Origin: JAGVJT01 sp964513205
Lineage (GTDB): Bacteria; Pseudomonadota; Gammaproteobacteria; Legionellales; Legionellaceae
Assembly: GCA_964513205.1 (NCBI GenBank)
Contig: CAZELP010000021.1
Coordinates: 1-28,358 of the forward strand
Length of the DNA: 28,358 nt
Direction: 5' to 3'
The position numbers were made by a program, and so were the translations under genes. How positions within the stretch are numbered: position 1 is the first letter of the stretch; the number at the start of each line of letters is the position of its first letter. Below, piece after piece: positions 16,498 to 26,132 of this stretch. The notes beneath the pieces were generated by a model, which did no database searches, had not been told where the DNA came from, and saw nothing but the letters and a program-made list of their open reading frames with translations.

Positions 16498-19400
16498 TTA
16501 GTTCTTTAATTGAAGCAATAAATCTTCAATGGCGTCAATCCGTTTTTCAGGGGATAGCGAGCCCCATTTTATTTTGAGTCGCTCTGGTCCTTGTAGTTGA
16601 TAGCGCGCACTTTGTAATTGAATTAAGCGAATCAGTGTTGCCGGATTAATGAGCGGTTTTTCATTGAATGTAACCAGACATTCTGTTTCACCGCCTCGAA
16701 CACTCAAAACACCAATGGTTTGGGCAAGCAGTTTTATTCGAGCAATTTTAAATAAAAATTTAACCGGATCAGGCATTAAACCAAAACGATCGATTAATTC
16801 AACTTGCAAGTCTTTTAATTGCTCGCTATCTAATGCATTGTTCACTCGTTTATATAAAATTAAGCGCGTTCGAATATCTGCAACATAACTTTCAGGAATA
16901 ATAGCTGAAAGTTGTAAGTCAATATCGGCGCCAAAACGCATTGGATTGCTTAAATCTGGGATTCGACCCATTTTTAAATCTTGGACCGCTTTATCCAGCA
17001 TCTCCATATACAGCGTGAATCCGATTGCATGAATATTACCGCTTTGCTCTTCGCCCAGTAAGTCTCCGGCACCTCTAATTTCTAAATCATGCGTTGCCAG
17101 TGTAAATCCTGCACCTAAATCCTCTAAAGAAACAATCGCCTCCAGGCGTTTTTTTGCATCTTCGGTCAATAATTTTTCTTCTGGTGTCAATAGATAAGCA
17201 TAAGCTTGATGATGAGAACGACCCACTCGTCCTCGCAATTGATGCAATTGCGCCAAGCCAAAATGATGAGCTTTGTCAATGATAATGGTATTTGCAGTTG
17301 GGATATCAATTCCTGTTTCGATGATGGTGGTGCAGACCAGCACATTAAAACGTCGATGATAAAAATCCGACATAATGCGCTCGAGATCGCGCTCGCGCAT
17401 TTGTCCGTGAGCAAATTTAACTTGTGCTTCTGGCATCAATGTTTGAATTTCTTCGGTGATTTTGGCAATTGTTTTAACGTCATTGTGTAAAAAGAATACT
17501 TGTCCTCCGCGTAAAATCTCTCTCAATATGGCTTCTCTGATGAGATTCTGGTTTCGCTCTTGCCAGAATGTTTTGACTGATAGTCTTTTGGCGGGAGGGG
17601 TTGCTATCAATGAAATATCCCGAATTCCTGCCATTGCCATATTGAGTGTTCTTGGAATGGGAGTCGCTGTCATGGAAAGCAAATCAAGATGTGCGCGAAG
17701 AGAATTAATGTACTCTTTTTGTTTGACACCGAAACGGTGTTCTTCGTCAATAATCAGTAGACCTAGCCGAGCAAATTCAATGTCTTTTTGAAATAGTTTA
17801 TGTGTTCCAATCACAATATCAATGCGCCCTGATTGAAGTTCGCTTAGAACCGTCGTGGTTTCTTTGGCATTCCTAAATCGAGATAACAGTTCTATTTTAA
17901 CTGGAAAATTAGCAAAACGATCTTTAAAAGTTTCAAAATGTTGAGTTGCCAGCAATGTTGTGGGGACCAATACACAAACTTGTTTGTTGTTTTGGACTGC
18001 AACAAATGCAGCGCGCATGGCGACTTCCGTTTTTCCAAAGCCGACGTCTCCGCAAATTAAGCGATCCATCGGTTTAGATGAAGCCATGTCTTCTAAAATG
18101 GCTTGAATAGCCTGTTGTTGGTCGGCAGTTTCTTCGAAAGGAAACGCTTCTGCAAAGCATTTGTATTCTTCTGCTGGACATCGATGAGAAAAACCTTGTG
18201 TGGCCGCACGAGCAGCATAAAGTGCGAGTAGCTCTACCGCTACATCATGTACTTTTTCACGAGCGGCCTTTTTTTCTTTTTCCCATTGTTCACTGCCTAA
18301 ACGATGGAGTGGGGCATGTTCGGTGTCACTGCCAGTATAGCGACTAATGCAATGTAGCGATGTGACTGGAACGTAAACTTTATCATCCCCAGCATAAGTT
18401 AAGACGAGGAACTCATTTTTTATACCATCATGCTCAAATGTTTGCAGTCCTTGATATCGTCCCACACCAAAATCAATATGAACGACAGCCGAACCGATTG
18501 TTAATTCTGCCAAATCTCGAAAAATAGCGCTTTGATCAGTGGGTTTTTGTCTTTGACGTTGTTGTACAACACGCGACTCACCAAAAAAATCAGATTCTGT
18601 AACAATAGAAAGATTGGCGTCTAAAAGTGTACAGCCTGATTGGAATGGAGTGACCAGAAGATTGAGTTTGTCTGCATGTGTTAAAAAATGATCCCAACTA
18701 TTGTGTACAGTTGGATACAAATTAGATTTTTTAAGTAATTCTAACAATACTTCACGGCGACCTTGGCTTTCAACACAGATCAGAATTTTTCTGTCTGTTT
18801 GAAGTGCTTTTTCTAATGCTTCAAATGGCGATTTATTGTTTCTTTGGATAGGTAAGGACAAAGCTGGTTCAGTGTGAAAAGAAAACGCTCCTTTTTTTTC
18901 ACTGGCTTCCTGAAAAAATTGTACCTGGTGATGGCGATTGGTTAACTCTAAAAATAAAGATGGTTTGATGAATACTTGATCGAATGGCAAAATGGGCCGG
19001 GTGCGATCGTGTCCATATTCGTCAAAACGTTTTTCTACTTCTGCTTGAAAACGTGTGGCCTCCTGTTCAAGATGACCAATGCGACAGACGACACTGTTTT
19101 CTGGTAAGAAATCAAAAATAGTCGCCGTATTTTCAAAAAATAGCGGGAGATAGTATTCTACTCCATTTGGATAATGTCCTTCGCTGACTCGATTGTAAAT
19201 ATCGCACGCGCTTGGATTACCAGCGAATTGTTCGCGAAAGTTTTTTCTAAATTGAGCAATGCTATTTTCATTGAGTGGAAATTCTCGTGCAGGTAAAATC
19301 TCAATTTGTGATATTTTTTTGATGGTTCGTTGTGTTTCTGGATCAAAACATCTTAAAGTTTCGATGGTGTCCTCAAAACATTCGATACGAAAAGGCGCGT

Positions 19401-19929
19401 TATGTCCCATTGGGAAAAGGTCTATCATTCCTCCGCGAGGAGCAAACTCACCATGCTCAAGCACCTGATTGACTGCTCGATAACCCGCTTTGACTAGATC
19501 GTTTTTGAATGTTTCTAAGTAAAGCGATTGCCCTTCTTGAAGCAATAAAACGTGTTGTGTTAGAAAAGAAGGAGGACATAATCGATGTAAAAGTGTGCTT
19601 GTTGCCGCGATGACAATTGCTTCTGAGCAGTTGAGTAAGGCATTTAGCGTGGCAAGGCGTTCTGAAATAATGTCCTCATGAGGTGAAAAATGATCATAAG
19701 GTAACGTTTCCCAGTCAGGGAATAGAAGGGGGGGCTGTGACTCAGGAAGCAGGAATTTCAGTTCCTCTTGCAGTTGATAAGCCGCACCATAATCTTCTGT
19801 AATCAGAAGTTTTACTCCCGATTTCTCTCGACAAAATTGAGCTAAAGCAATGGACAAGCTGCATCCTTGCAGTTGTCCAAAAGTGCTTTTTTGAGGAAGA
19901 TTTTTGGGTAAGTCAAAAACAGCGTTCAC
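16498..19929 (-). CDS. mfd: Transcription-repair coupling factor Mfd
   Basis: A 1143-residue ATP-driven translocase that displaces stalled RNA polymerase at DNA lesions and recruits UvrA. In order: UvrB-homology domains (about 1-340), RNA-polymerase interaction domain (about 475-540, with IDFGVGRYQGL), the RecG-like helicase (Walker A GDVGFGKTE with Lys633, DEEHRFG from Asp728), the TRG motif region, and the C-terminal TRCF domain (about 985-1090). Length is normal (E. coli Mfd is 1148). The start is a GTG immediately after the acnA stop with zero intervening bases; GAGGA lies 11 bases upstream within acnA, so translation is probably coupled. The helicase motifs appear intact. Confidence 0.97.
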   Translation of the reverse strand: MNAVFDLPKNLPQKSTFGQLQGCSLSIALAQFCREKSGVKLLITEDYGAAYQLQEELKFLLPESQPPLLFPDWETLPYDHFSPHEDIISERLATLNALLNCSEAIVIAATSTLLHRLCPPSFLTQHVLLLQEGQSLYLETFKNDLVKAGYRAVNQVLEHGEFAPRGGMIDLFPMGHNAPFRIECFEDTIETLRCFDPETQRTIKKISQIEILPAREFPLNENSIAQFRKNFREQFAGNPSACDIYNRVSEGHYPNGVEYYLPLFFENTATIFDFLPENSVVCRIGHLEQEATRFQAEVEKRFDEYGHDRTRPILPFDQVFIKPSLFLELTNRHHQVQFFQEASEKKGAFSFHTEPALSLPIQRNNKSPFEALEKALQTDRKILICVESQGRREVLLELLKKSNLYPTVHNSWDHFLTHADKLNLLVTPFQSGCTLLDANLSIVTESDFFGESRVVQQRQRQKPTDQSAIFRDLAELTIGSAVVHIDFGVGRYQGLQTFEHDGIKNEFLVLTYAGDDKVYVPVTSLHCISRYTGSDTEHAPLHRLGSEQWEKEKKAAREKVHDVAVELLALYAARAATQGFSHRCPAEEYKCFAEAFPFEETADQQQAIQAILEDMASSKPMDRLICGDVGFGKTEVAMRAAFVAVQNNKQVCVLVPTTLLATQHFETFKDRFANFPVKIELLSRFRNAKETTTVLSELQSGRIDIVIGTHKLFQKDIEFARLGLLIIDEEHRFGVKQKEYINSLRAHLDLLSMTATPIPRTLNMAMAGIRDISLIATPPAKRLSVKTFWQERNQNLIREAILREILRGGQVFFLHNDVKTIAKITEEIQTLMPEAQVKFAHGQMRERDLERIMSDFYHRRFNVLVCTTIIETGIDIPTANTIIIDKAHHFGLAQLHQLRGRVGRSHHQAYAYLLTPEEKLLTEDAKKRLEAIVSLEDLGAGFTLATHDLEIRGAGDLLGEEQSGNIHAIGFTLYMEMLDKAVQDLKMGRIPDLSNPMRFGADIDLQLSAIIPESYVADIRTRLILYKRVNNALDSEQLKDLQVELIDRFGLMPDPVKFLFKIARIKLLAQTIGVLSVRGGETECLVTFNEKPLINPATLIRLIQLQSARYQLQGPERLKIKWGSLSPEKRIDAIEDLLLQLKN

Positions 19930-22602
19930 TTACTTCATGTTCCTCAAAACGTAGTGCAAAATACCACCATTTCGATAGTATTCAAGCTCATTGGTTGTAT
20001 CGATTCGGCAAAGAAGCGGTAACATAAAGCTGCTTCCGTCTTTACGCTCAACTTTTACTGACAAAGTTGTTCTTGGCGTCAATGTGTCATCGATTTCGAT
20101 GGTAATGCGTTCTTCGCCGGTAAGATGAAGCGTTTTTCTTGTAGTACCGGCTTCAAATTGCAGTGGTAAAACCCCCATACCAATTAGATTTGAACGATGA
20201 ATACGCTCAAAACTTTGAGCAATGACAGCCTTCACTCCCAACAGAGTTGTTCCTTTTGCCGCCCAGTCTCTGGATGAACCCGTCCCATACTCTTCTCCAG
20301 CGACCACGACAAGCGCATTTCCTTCTTGTTGATAACGCATTGCTGCATCGTAAATTGACATGACTTCGTCGGTGGGTACAAACCGTGTCACACCGCCTTC
20401 GATATCAGGAGTCATTTCATTTTTGATGCGAATATTTGCAAATGTCCCTCGCATCATGATTTCGTGATTACCTCGACGAGAACCGTAAGAATTGAAATCT
20501 TTGACATCAACGCCCTTAGACTTGAGATACAGACCCGCTGGCGAACTGGCTTTAATGGAGCCTGCTGGAGAGATATGATCGGTTGTGATCGAGTCACCGA
20601 ATAAAGCTAAAATATAGGCTTTTTCAATGGGTTGAATTGGCGCGGGTGTCGGGCTTAAATTCTCAAAAAATGGAGGATGCTGGATGTAAGTCGAGTCTTT
20701 ATCCCATGTGTAGGTTTGTCCACCGCTGGTGCGAATGGCTTGCCAGTCTGCGTCACCTTTGAAAACATCGCTGTATTCTTTATGGAACATGCTGCTGCTG
20801 ACGTGTGTCATTGCATCTGCAATTTCATGTTGAGTGGGCCAAATATCTTTTAAATAAACAGGTTGTCCATTTTGATCATTTCCAATCGGCTCTTTACTCA
20901 AGTCGATTCGAGTGGTTCCTGTTAAAGCATACGCCACAACCAATGGTGGAGAAGCTAGCCAATTGGCTCTGACTTGAGGGTGAACTCGGCCTTCAAAGTT
21001 TCGGTTACCAGAAAGTACAGAACAAACGACAAGATCGTGGTCGGTAATACTGCTTGCAATTGGATCGGGTAACGGTCCGGAGTTTCCTATGCAAGTGGTG
21101 CATCCGTAGCCCACAAGGTCGAAACCCAAAGTGTCCAAGTAAGTTTGTAAACCCGCGTGCTTTAAGTAATCAGTGACGACTTTAGAGCCGGGAGCCAGGG
21201 AGGATTTCACCCAAGGCTTGCGCGTCAGTCCTTTTTCGACCGCTTTTTTAGCAAGTAGTCCTGCTGCCATGAGAACGCTTGGATTTGAAGTATTGGTACA
21301 GCTTGTGATTGCGGCAATCACAACATCACCGTGATGAAGAGAGAAATTTTCGTTGGGCACTGAGAATGGCTGCTCTTTTTCGTTTTCTTTTCCTGATTGC
21401 TTTAAAAAGGCATCAAATTCTTCAGGTAAGGTCGGGAGTGTGACTTTATCTTGTGGGCGTTTTGGACCAGCGAGAGAGGGTTCGATGGTGTTCAAATCTA
21501 AAGAAAGTGTATCTGTAAAGACCGGTTCAGAAGTGTGGGCATCGTACCATAATCCTTGAGCTTTGCAGTAAGTCTCGACCAATTGAATGGTGTGTTCGCT
21601 TCGGCCTGTCAAATGCAAATATTTGAGTGTTTCTTCATCAACCGGGAAGAAGCCACACGTTGCGCCATATTCAGGTGCCATATTTGAGATTGTGGCTCGG
21701 TCAGCCAATGTTAATTCAGCAAGTCCTGGGCCATAAAATTCAACAAACTTACCCACAACGCCTTTTTTGCGAAGCATTTGCGTGACGGTTAAAACGAGAT
21801 CGGTCGCTGTGATGCCTTCTTTGAGTTTGCCTGTTAATTTGAATCCAATCACCTCAGGAATAAGCATGGAGACTGGTTGTCCTAACATGGCTGCTTCTGC
21901 CTCAATACCGCCAACTCCCCAACCCAAAACACCAAGGCCGTTGACCATCGTGGTGTGAGAGTCTGTTCCAACCAATGTGTCAGGGTATGCGTATGTTTTG
22001 CCCTCACACTCGCTGTGCCAGACTGTTTTTGCGAGATATTCTAAATTGACTTGGTGACAAATACCTGTGCCAGGTGGAACGACTTGGAAGTTAGAGAAGG
22101 CTTTTTGGCCCCAACGCAAAAACTCGTAGCGCTCTTGATTTCGTGCCATTTCAATAGCCGTGTTTTCTTGTAATGCACTTGTGGTGCCGAATTTGTCAAC
22201 CATCACGGAGTGGTCGATGACCAGGTCAACAGGAGATAGAGGAGAAATTTTGGCAGGATCACCTTTCATCTGCACAATAGCATCGCGCATGGCGGCCAAA
22301 TCGACAACTGCGGGCACACCGGTGAAATCTTGCATCAAGACGCGGGCAGGGCGATATGCAATTTCATGTGTTGACGTGCGTGTTTTTTGCCAATCAGCAA
22401 GTGCTTGGATGTCTTGAGTGGTGACCGTTTCACCCTCTTCAAAACGCAACAAGTTTTCACACAGCACTTTGAGTGAAAAAGGAAGCCTCGAAAGTCCAGG
22501 GAAGTGTTTTTCTTCTGCTGCTTTGAGACTATAGTAATGGTATGTTTTTCCATCTACTTCGAGTGTTTGGAGTGTCGCATAGGTGTCTTGACCAACTTTC
22601 AT
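19930..22602 (-). CDS. acnA: Aconitate hydratase A
   Basis: Aconitase A interconverts citrate and isocitrate in the TCA cycle using a 4Fe-4S cluster. The frame is open to an ATG at 22656, but I chose the ATG at 22602: GAGGGG lies about 7 bases upstream, the protein then starts MKVGQDTYATL as in AcnA/IRP1-type enzymes, and the cluster cysteines fall at 435, 501 and 504, the numbers familiar from E. coli AcnA. This gives 890 residues, against 891 in E. coli. Motifs include TSCTNTSNPSV and GCTTCIGNSGPL, and the swivel domain contains EEYGTGSSRDWAAKG. It lies 68 bases downstream of parE and directly abuts mfd, so it is likely within one transcript. Confidence 0.97.
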   Translation of the reverse strand: MKVGQDTYATLQTLEVDGKTYHYYSLKAAEEKHFPGLSRLPFSLKVLCENLLRFEEGETVTTQDIQALADWQKTRTSTHEIAYRPARVLMQDFTGVPAVVDLAAMRDAIVQMKGDPAKISPLSPVDLVIDHSVMVDKFGTTSALQENTAIEMARNQERYEFLRWGQKAFSNFQVVPPGTGICHQVNLEYLAKTVWHSECEGKTYAYPDTLVGTDSHTTMVNGLGVLGWGVGGIEAEAAMLGQPVSMLIPEVIGFKLTGKLKEGITATDLVLTVTQMLRKKGVVGKFVEFYGPGLAELTLADRATISNMAPEYGATCGFFPVDEETLKYLHLTGRSEHTIQLVETYCKAQGLWYDAHTSEPVFTDTLSLDLNTIEPSLAGPKRPQDKVTLPTLPEEFDAFLKQSGKENEKEQPFSVPNENFSLHHGDVVIAAITSCTNTSNPSVLMAAGLLAKKAVEKGLTRKPWVKSSLAPGSKVVTDYLKHAGLQTYLDTLGFDLVGYGCTTCIGNSGPLPDPIASSITDHDLVVCSVLSGNRNFEGRVHPQVRANWLASPPLVVAYALTGTTRIDLSKEPIGNDQNGQPVYLKDIWPTQHEIADAMTHVSSSMFHKEYSDVFKGDADWQAIRTSGGQTYTWDKDSTYIQHPPFFENLSPTPAPIQPIEKAYILALFGDSITTDHISPAGSIKASSPAGLYLKSKGVDVKDFNSYGSRRGNHEIMMRGTFANIRIKNEMTPDIEGGVTRFVPTDEVMSIYDAAMRYQQEGNALVVVAGEEYGTGSSRDWAAKGTTLLGVKAVIAQSFERIHRSNLIGMGVLPLQFEAGTTRKTLHLTGEERITIEIDDTLTPRTTLSVKVERKDGSSFMLPLLCRIDTTNELEYYRNGGILHYVLRNMK

Positions 22603-22670
22603 TTTGAGCCCCTCAAATACGGTCATCGAAAAGCAAGTACTATAGCTCAAAATCACCCGTTTTTCTAGGA

Positions 22671-24551
22671 TTACACCTCAGCAAGATTTCCTTTTTCCTC
22701 AAGCCAGGTTTTTCTGTCTTGAGCGCGTTTTTTTGCGAGCATCATGTCCATGATGCGCATGCACTGGGATTCGTTGTCGAGTGTCAGCTGTACCAATCTT
22801 CGGGTGTTTGGATCCATCGTTGTTTCGCGTAATTGAATCGGGTTCATTTCACCAAGACCTTTGAATCGTTGGACGTTAATCTTTGAACGGGTTGTTTCAG
22901 AAAGCTTTGCTATCAATTGATTTTTTTCTTCATCGTCTAAAGCGTAATGAATCGTTTTTCCTGCATCAATACGATACAGTGGCGGCATTGCTACATAAAT
23001 ATGACCTGCCTGGATAAGCGGTTTAAAATGTTTTAAAAATAAAGCACATAACAATGTGGCAATATGCGCACCATCTGAGTCAGCATCAGCGAGAATACAA
23101 ATTTTTCCATAGCGTAATCCCGAGATATCCTCCACGCCAGGATCAACGCCAAGTGCTACAGAAATATCGTGAATTTCCTGAGAGGCTAATACTTGAGATG
23201 GGTCAACCTCCCACGCATTTAAAATTTTACCTCGCAAAGGAAGGATGGCTTGAAATTCTTTATTGCGTGCTTGTTTTGCTGAGCCTCCCGCAGAATCTCC
23301 TTCTACCAAAAATAGCTCAGATTGTTGTAAGTCGAGTTGAGAACAATCGGCTAATTTTCCAGGTAAGGCGGGGCCTTGATGAATTCGCTTGCGTGCGACC
23401 TGCTTGGACTGACGGAGACGTTTTTGCGCTCTTTCGATAACCATTGATGCAATTTGTTCGCCATGTGTTCGATGATGATTCAACCACAAAGCAAAGGCGT
23501 CTTTACAGGCTACGCTGACAAAAGAAGCGATAGAACGGGAACTTAAGCGTTCTTTAGTTTGACCTGCAAATTGAGGTTCTTTCATTTTCACAGATAGAAT
23601 ATATTGGCAGGGCTCAAATAAATCATCTGCATTTAATTTGACCCCACGGGGAACAAGACTTCGAAGCTCACAAAATTCTGATAAAGCTTCAAAAAGTCCT
23701 GCGCGCAATCCATTGACATGCGTTCCTCCCTGAATGGTTGGAATCAGATTCACATAGCTTTCAGTTAAAGTGGTTGACTGGTTTGGTGTCCAAGCTACAG
23801 CCCACTCTACTGTTGCATCGTCGGTCTTAAAGCTGCCAATCAAAGGATCTTCCGGAAGATATTCATCTGTTAGAGATTGCCGAATATAATCTAGTAAGCC
23901 ATTTTCATAATGCCAGTGCAGTGTTTCTTGGGTCATCTTGTTGACATAGGTCATGGATAAGCCAGGACAGAGAACCGCTTTGGCGCGTAACAGATGAATA
24001 AGAGGTTTGGCTGCTATTTTAGGGGTGTCAAAATAATGAGCATTTGGCCAAAAATGAATAGTTGTTCCCGTATCTTTTTTCTTAGTTGAGCCAATTTCAT
24101 GAAGCTCGGTTGTTTTCTCCCCATTTTGGAAAGCCATTTGATAAATTGTGCCATTCCGTTTGATGGTCACATCCAGTCGATCGGACAGAGCGTTCACCAC
24201 GGAGACGCCAACACCATGCAATCCACCGGAAAATGTATAGTTTTTATCGGAAAATTTAGCCCCCGCATGCAAACGTGTCATGATGACTTCGACACCGCTT
24301 AGTTCGAGCTGAGGATGCTTGTCAATAGGCATTCCTCGACCGTTGTCTTCTACTTCAATAGAGCCATCTTCATGTAGGGTGACTTTAACCTCGGTTGCGA
24401 AACCGGCTAAGACTTCATCGACGCTGTTGTCAATCACTTCTTGCGCTAGATGATTGGGTCTCGTGGTGTCGGTGTACATGCCTGGACGACGTTGTACTGG
24501 TTCTAAGCCTGTCAGGACTTCGATTGCTTCTGCTGTATAGGATTGTGTCAT
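22671..24551 (-). CDS. parE: DNA topoisomerase IV subunit B
   Basis: The ATPase subunit of topoisomerase IV, which with ParC decatenates replicated chromosomes. A GHKL ATPase domain starts with EVIDNSVDEVLAG (about 40-52) and includes GGLHGVGVSVVNAL (about 108-121). The TOPRIM domain has EGDSAGGS (Glu417) and DADSDGAHI (Asp489 onward), the Mg-binding residues. The C-terminus has QRFKGLGEMNP. The length of 626 residues and the MTQSY start match gammaproteobacterial ParE (630 in E. coli) rather than GyrB, which has an insert. A TTG at 24557 could extend it by two residues, but the ATG at 24551 matches the family start. It is divergent from the YafS-like gene across about 97 bases, in which I see no strong promoter. 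Confidence 0.96.
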   Translation of the reverse strand: MTQSYTAEAIEVLTGLEPVQRRPGMYTDTTRPNHLAQEVIDNSVDEVLAGFATEVKVTLHEDGSIEVEDNGRGMPIDKHPQLELSGVEVIMTRLHAGAKFSDKNYTFSGGLHGVGVSVVNALSDRLDVTIKRNGTIYQMAFQNGEKTTELHEIGSTKKKDTGTTIHFWPNAHYFDTPKIAAKPLIHLLRAKAVLCPGLSMTYVNKMTQETLHWHYENGLLDYIRQSLTDEYLPEDPLIGSFKTDDATVEWAVAWTPNQSTTLTESYVNLIPTIQGGTHVNGLRAGLFEALSEFCELRSLVPRGVKLNADDLFEPCQYILSVKMKEPQFAGQTKERLSSRSIASFVSVACKDAFALWLNHHRTHGEQIASMVIERAQKRLRQSKQVARKRIHQGPALPGKLADCSQLDLQQSELFLVEGDSAGGSAKQARNKEFQAILPLRGKILNAWEVDPSQVLASQEIHDISVALGVDPGVEDISGLRYGKICILADADSDGAHIATLLCALFLKHFKPLIQAGHIYVAMPPLYRIDAGKTIHYALDDEEKNQLIAKLSETTRSKINVQRFKGLGEMNPIQLRETTMDPNTRRLVQLTLDNESQCMRIMDMMLAKKRAQDRKTWLEEKGNLAEV

Positions 24552-24648
24552 ACTCAATCAACGGGTTACTTTTCATATTCACAGTTTAACATCGCATTGA
24601 TTGCTCTGGAACAGGATACTGTGATAAAACATATACAATCTTTCTTTT

Positions 24649-25410
24649 TTGTGCCGTCCCTTGAACCTTGAACTTCAAAAACAGAAATTTCAAGCACTCA
24701 ACGATTGGTTTTTGACACCCCAAGGATTGTTTGTGCAGGAGGAGATTTTGAGTCAAATTCTTTTGATTAAAGATCGGCTGAGAGGAACAACCTTTCTGCA
24801 ACTCGGTTCTTGCGGACAAAATATGTGGTTGCATGATTTGCCTTTTCGTCGCAAATGGCTAATGACGCCGACACAAACACGGTTAGATCTTTCTTTTATT
24901 TCTTCTGCCGAGGCATTGCCTATAGAGCGAGCCAGCATAGATTGTGTAATGGCACCATTTACTTCAGAGTTATATGCGCCGGAGCGACAGTTTATTCACG
25001 AAATCGATCGAATTTTGAAACCAATGGGGCATGTAATTTTTATTGGAGTTAATCCTTTGAGTCTTTGGGGCGCTTTTTTAAAGCTGGGTTGGCTGAAACA
25101 TTTTGATGGATTTCAAACAACTTTAACTTCATCTCTTATTGTCAAACAATTGATGTTCGCCAAAGGGTATCAACTGACTGCTCTGAAAACTTTTTGCTAT
25201 GTGCCACCATTTCGTTCGGGAGATGCACTTTCAAAGCTTCGTTTTCTTGATGAAATGGGAAAAATGGTGATCTTAAGTCCCGCAGGATTCTATTGTTTGG
25301 TGTTACAAAAATATCAGTATGCCACGCCCAAACCATGCATTCAGAAAAAAAGACAACGAATTAATGTTCAAGGGGCAACAGCCGCAGGTCTTGCAAGAGA
25401 ATCCTTTTGA
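24649..25410 (+). CDS. YafS-like class I methyltransferase-fold protein
   Basis: A 253-residue protein resembling the E. coli YafS group, a SAM-methyltransferase-like family of unknown substrate. Shared features are an N-terminal WFLTPQGLFVQEE (about 24-36), a motif-I position reading LQLGSCGQ (about 50-57), AEALPIERASIDCVMAPF (about 88-105), and EIDRILKPMGHVIFIGVNP (about 121-139), followed by SLWG. Motif I (LQLGSCGQ) lacks the classical GxGxG, as is common in this family, so SAM binding may be weak. The C-terminal tail is basic. The start is uncertain: TTG at 24649, or TTG at 24661, neither with a clear ribosome-binding site. It converges on ribB with a 9-base gap. In E. coli the relative sits between gloB and rnhA, which are absent here. 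Confidence 0.75.
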   Translation: MCRPLNLELQKQKFQALNDWFLTPQGLFVQEEILSQILLIKDRLRGTTFLQLGSCGQNMWLHDLPFRRKWLMTPTQTRLDLSFISSAEALPIERASIDCVMAPFTSELYAPERQFIHEIDRILKPMGHVIFIGVNPLSLWGAFLKLGWLKHFDGFQTTLTSSLIVKQLMFAKGYQLTALKTFCYVPPFRSGDALSKLRFLDEMGKMVILSPAGFYCLVLQKYQYATPKPCIQKKRQRINVQGATAAGLARESF

Positions 25411-25412
25411 GT

Positions 25413-25430
25413 GGTGAGATCACCTTTTTT
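25413..25430 (+). terminator. Rho-independent terminator of the YafS-like gene
   Basis: GGTG-AGAT-CACC (25413-25424, extendable by one A-T pair) is followed directly by TTTTTT and then CTTTTCT. It starts 3 bases after the plus-strand stop codon, and its 3' half overlaps the last codons of the convergent ribB gene. The stem is short, but the T-tract is good. Confidence 0.65.
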
Positions 25431-26058
25431 CTTTTCTATATTGAACAATATCTTCTACCGATAGCAGGGGCAAGCCATGTTCTTTTGCGTATGATGCAAG
25501 TTCGGGTAATTTTTTCATGGTACCGTCCTTGTTCATAAGTTCACAAAGCACAGCAGTGGGGGGAAGGCCCGCTATTACCATCAGGTCAACACTTCCTTCA
25601 GTATGCCCTCGTCTTTCTAAGACCCCATTTTTCCTGGCGATCAATGGAAAAACGTGACCTGGTTGACTGAGATCTTCAATGCTGCTGTTTTCGTGAGCGG
25701 CCGTTCGAATCGTTGTCCATCGGTCGTGCGCTGAAACGCCGGTTGTAATGCCTTTTTTCGCTTCAATGGAAATGGTAAAAGCCGTTTGGTAAGGACTGGT
25801 ATTTTGAAGAACCATGGGAGTCAACGACAATTGGTTTGCTTTTTCTTCTGTTACACACAAACAAATAATACCACTACAATCTTGTATTAGTTGATTCACA
25901 TCTGAGATGCTTAATTTTTCAGCAGAGTAAATGAGATCACCTTCGTTTTCACGATCTTCATCATCAACCAACACAATGCCTTTTCCAGATTGTAATGCTT
26001 GACATGCTAACGCGATGCGCTCGTGAAAAGTAGCGCCAAATTGTTCTAAATAAGACAT
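25420..26058 (-). CDS. ribB: 3,4-dihydroxy-2-butanone 4-phosphate synthase
   Basis: Converts ribulose 5-phosphate to 3,4-dihydroxy-2-butanone 4-phosphate plus formate, the four-carbon branch of riboflavin synthesis. The 212-residue protein is RibB alone, without a GTP cyclohydrolase II fusion. The metal and substrate motifs are present: VDDEDRENEGDLIYSAE (31-47), TGVSAHDR (about 105-112) and QPGHVFPL followed by RRGHTEGSVDL. Length matches E. coli RibB (217). Its ATG follows a leader of about 200 bases containing an FMN riboswitch and a hairpin that covers the ribosome-binding site (GAGG at 8 bases), so FMN feedback at translation is likely. Its 3' end reaches into the convergent terminator. 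Confidence 0.97.
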   Translation of the reverse strand: MSYLEQFGATFHERIALACQALQSGKGIVLVDDEDRENEGDLIYSAEKLSISDVNQLIQDCSGIICLCVTEEKANQLSLTPMVLQNTSPYQTAFTISIEAKKGITTGVSAHDRWTTIRTAAHENSSIEDLSQPGHVFPLIARKNGVLERRGHTEGSVDLMVIAGLPPTAVLCELMNKDGTMKKLPELASYAKEHGLPLLSVEDIVQYRKEKR

Positions 26059-26059
26059 T

Positions 26060-26086
26060 CCTATATCCTCATGTTATGGACATAGG
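26060..26086 (-). promoter_or_regulatory. Shine-Dalgarno-sequestering hairpin before ribB
   Basis: Read leftwards, CCTATGTCC (26078-26086) and GGATATAGG (26060-26068) form a 9-base stem with one G-U pair and a 9-base loop. The 3' arm contains part of the GAGGATATAGGA ribosome-binding region and ends one base before the ribB ATG. It would block ribosome entry when formed. No T-tract follows, so it is not a terminator. Confidence 0.6.
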
Positions 26087-26132
26087 GCGACAACACAACC
26101 GATGTTTGTACTGCAACACCAAAGCTGAGATA

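Noticed and set aside
17456..17791. A 111-codon plus-strand frame opposite mfd
   Set aside because: It lies across conserved helicase motifs of mfd, and its protein resembles nothing; treated as a shadow frame.
22603..22656. An 18-residue N-terminal extension of aconitase
   Set aside because: The downstream ATG has a ribosome-binding site, matches the family start, and puts the cluster cysteines at 435, 501 and 504.
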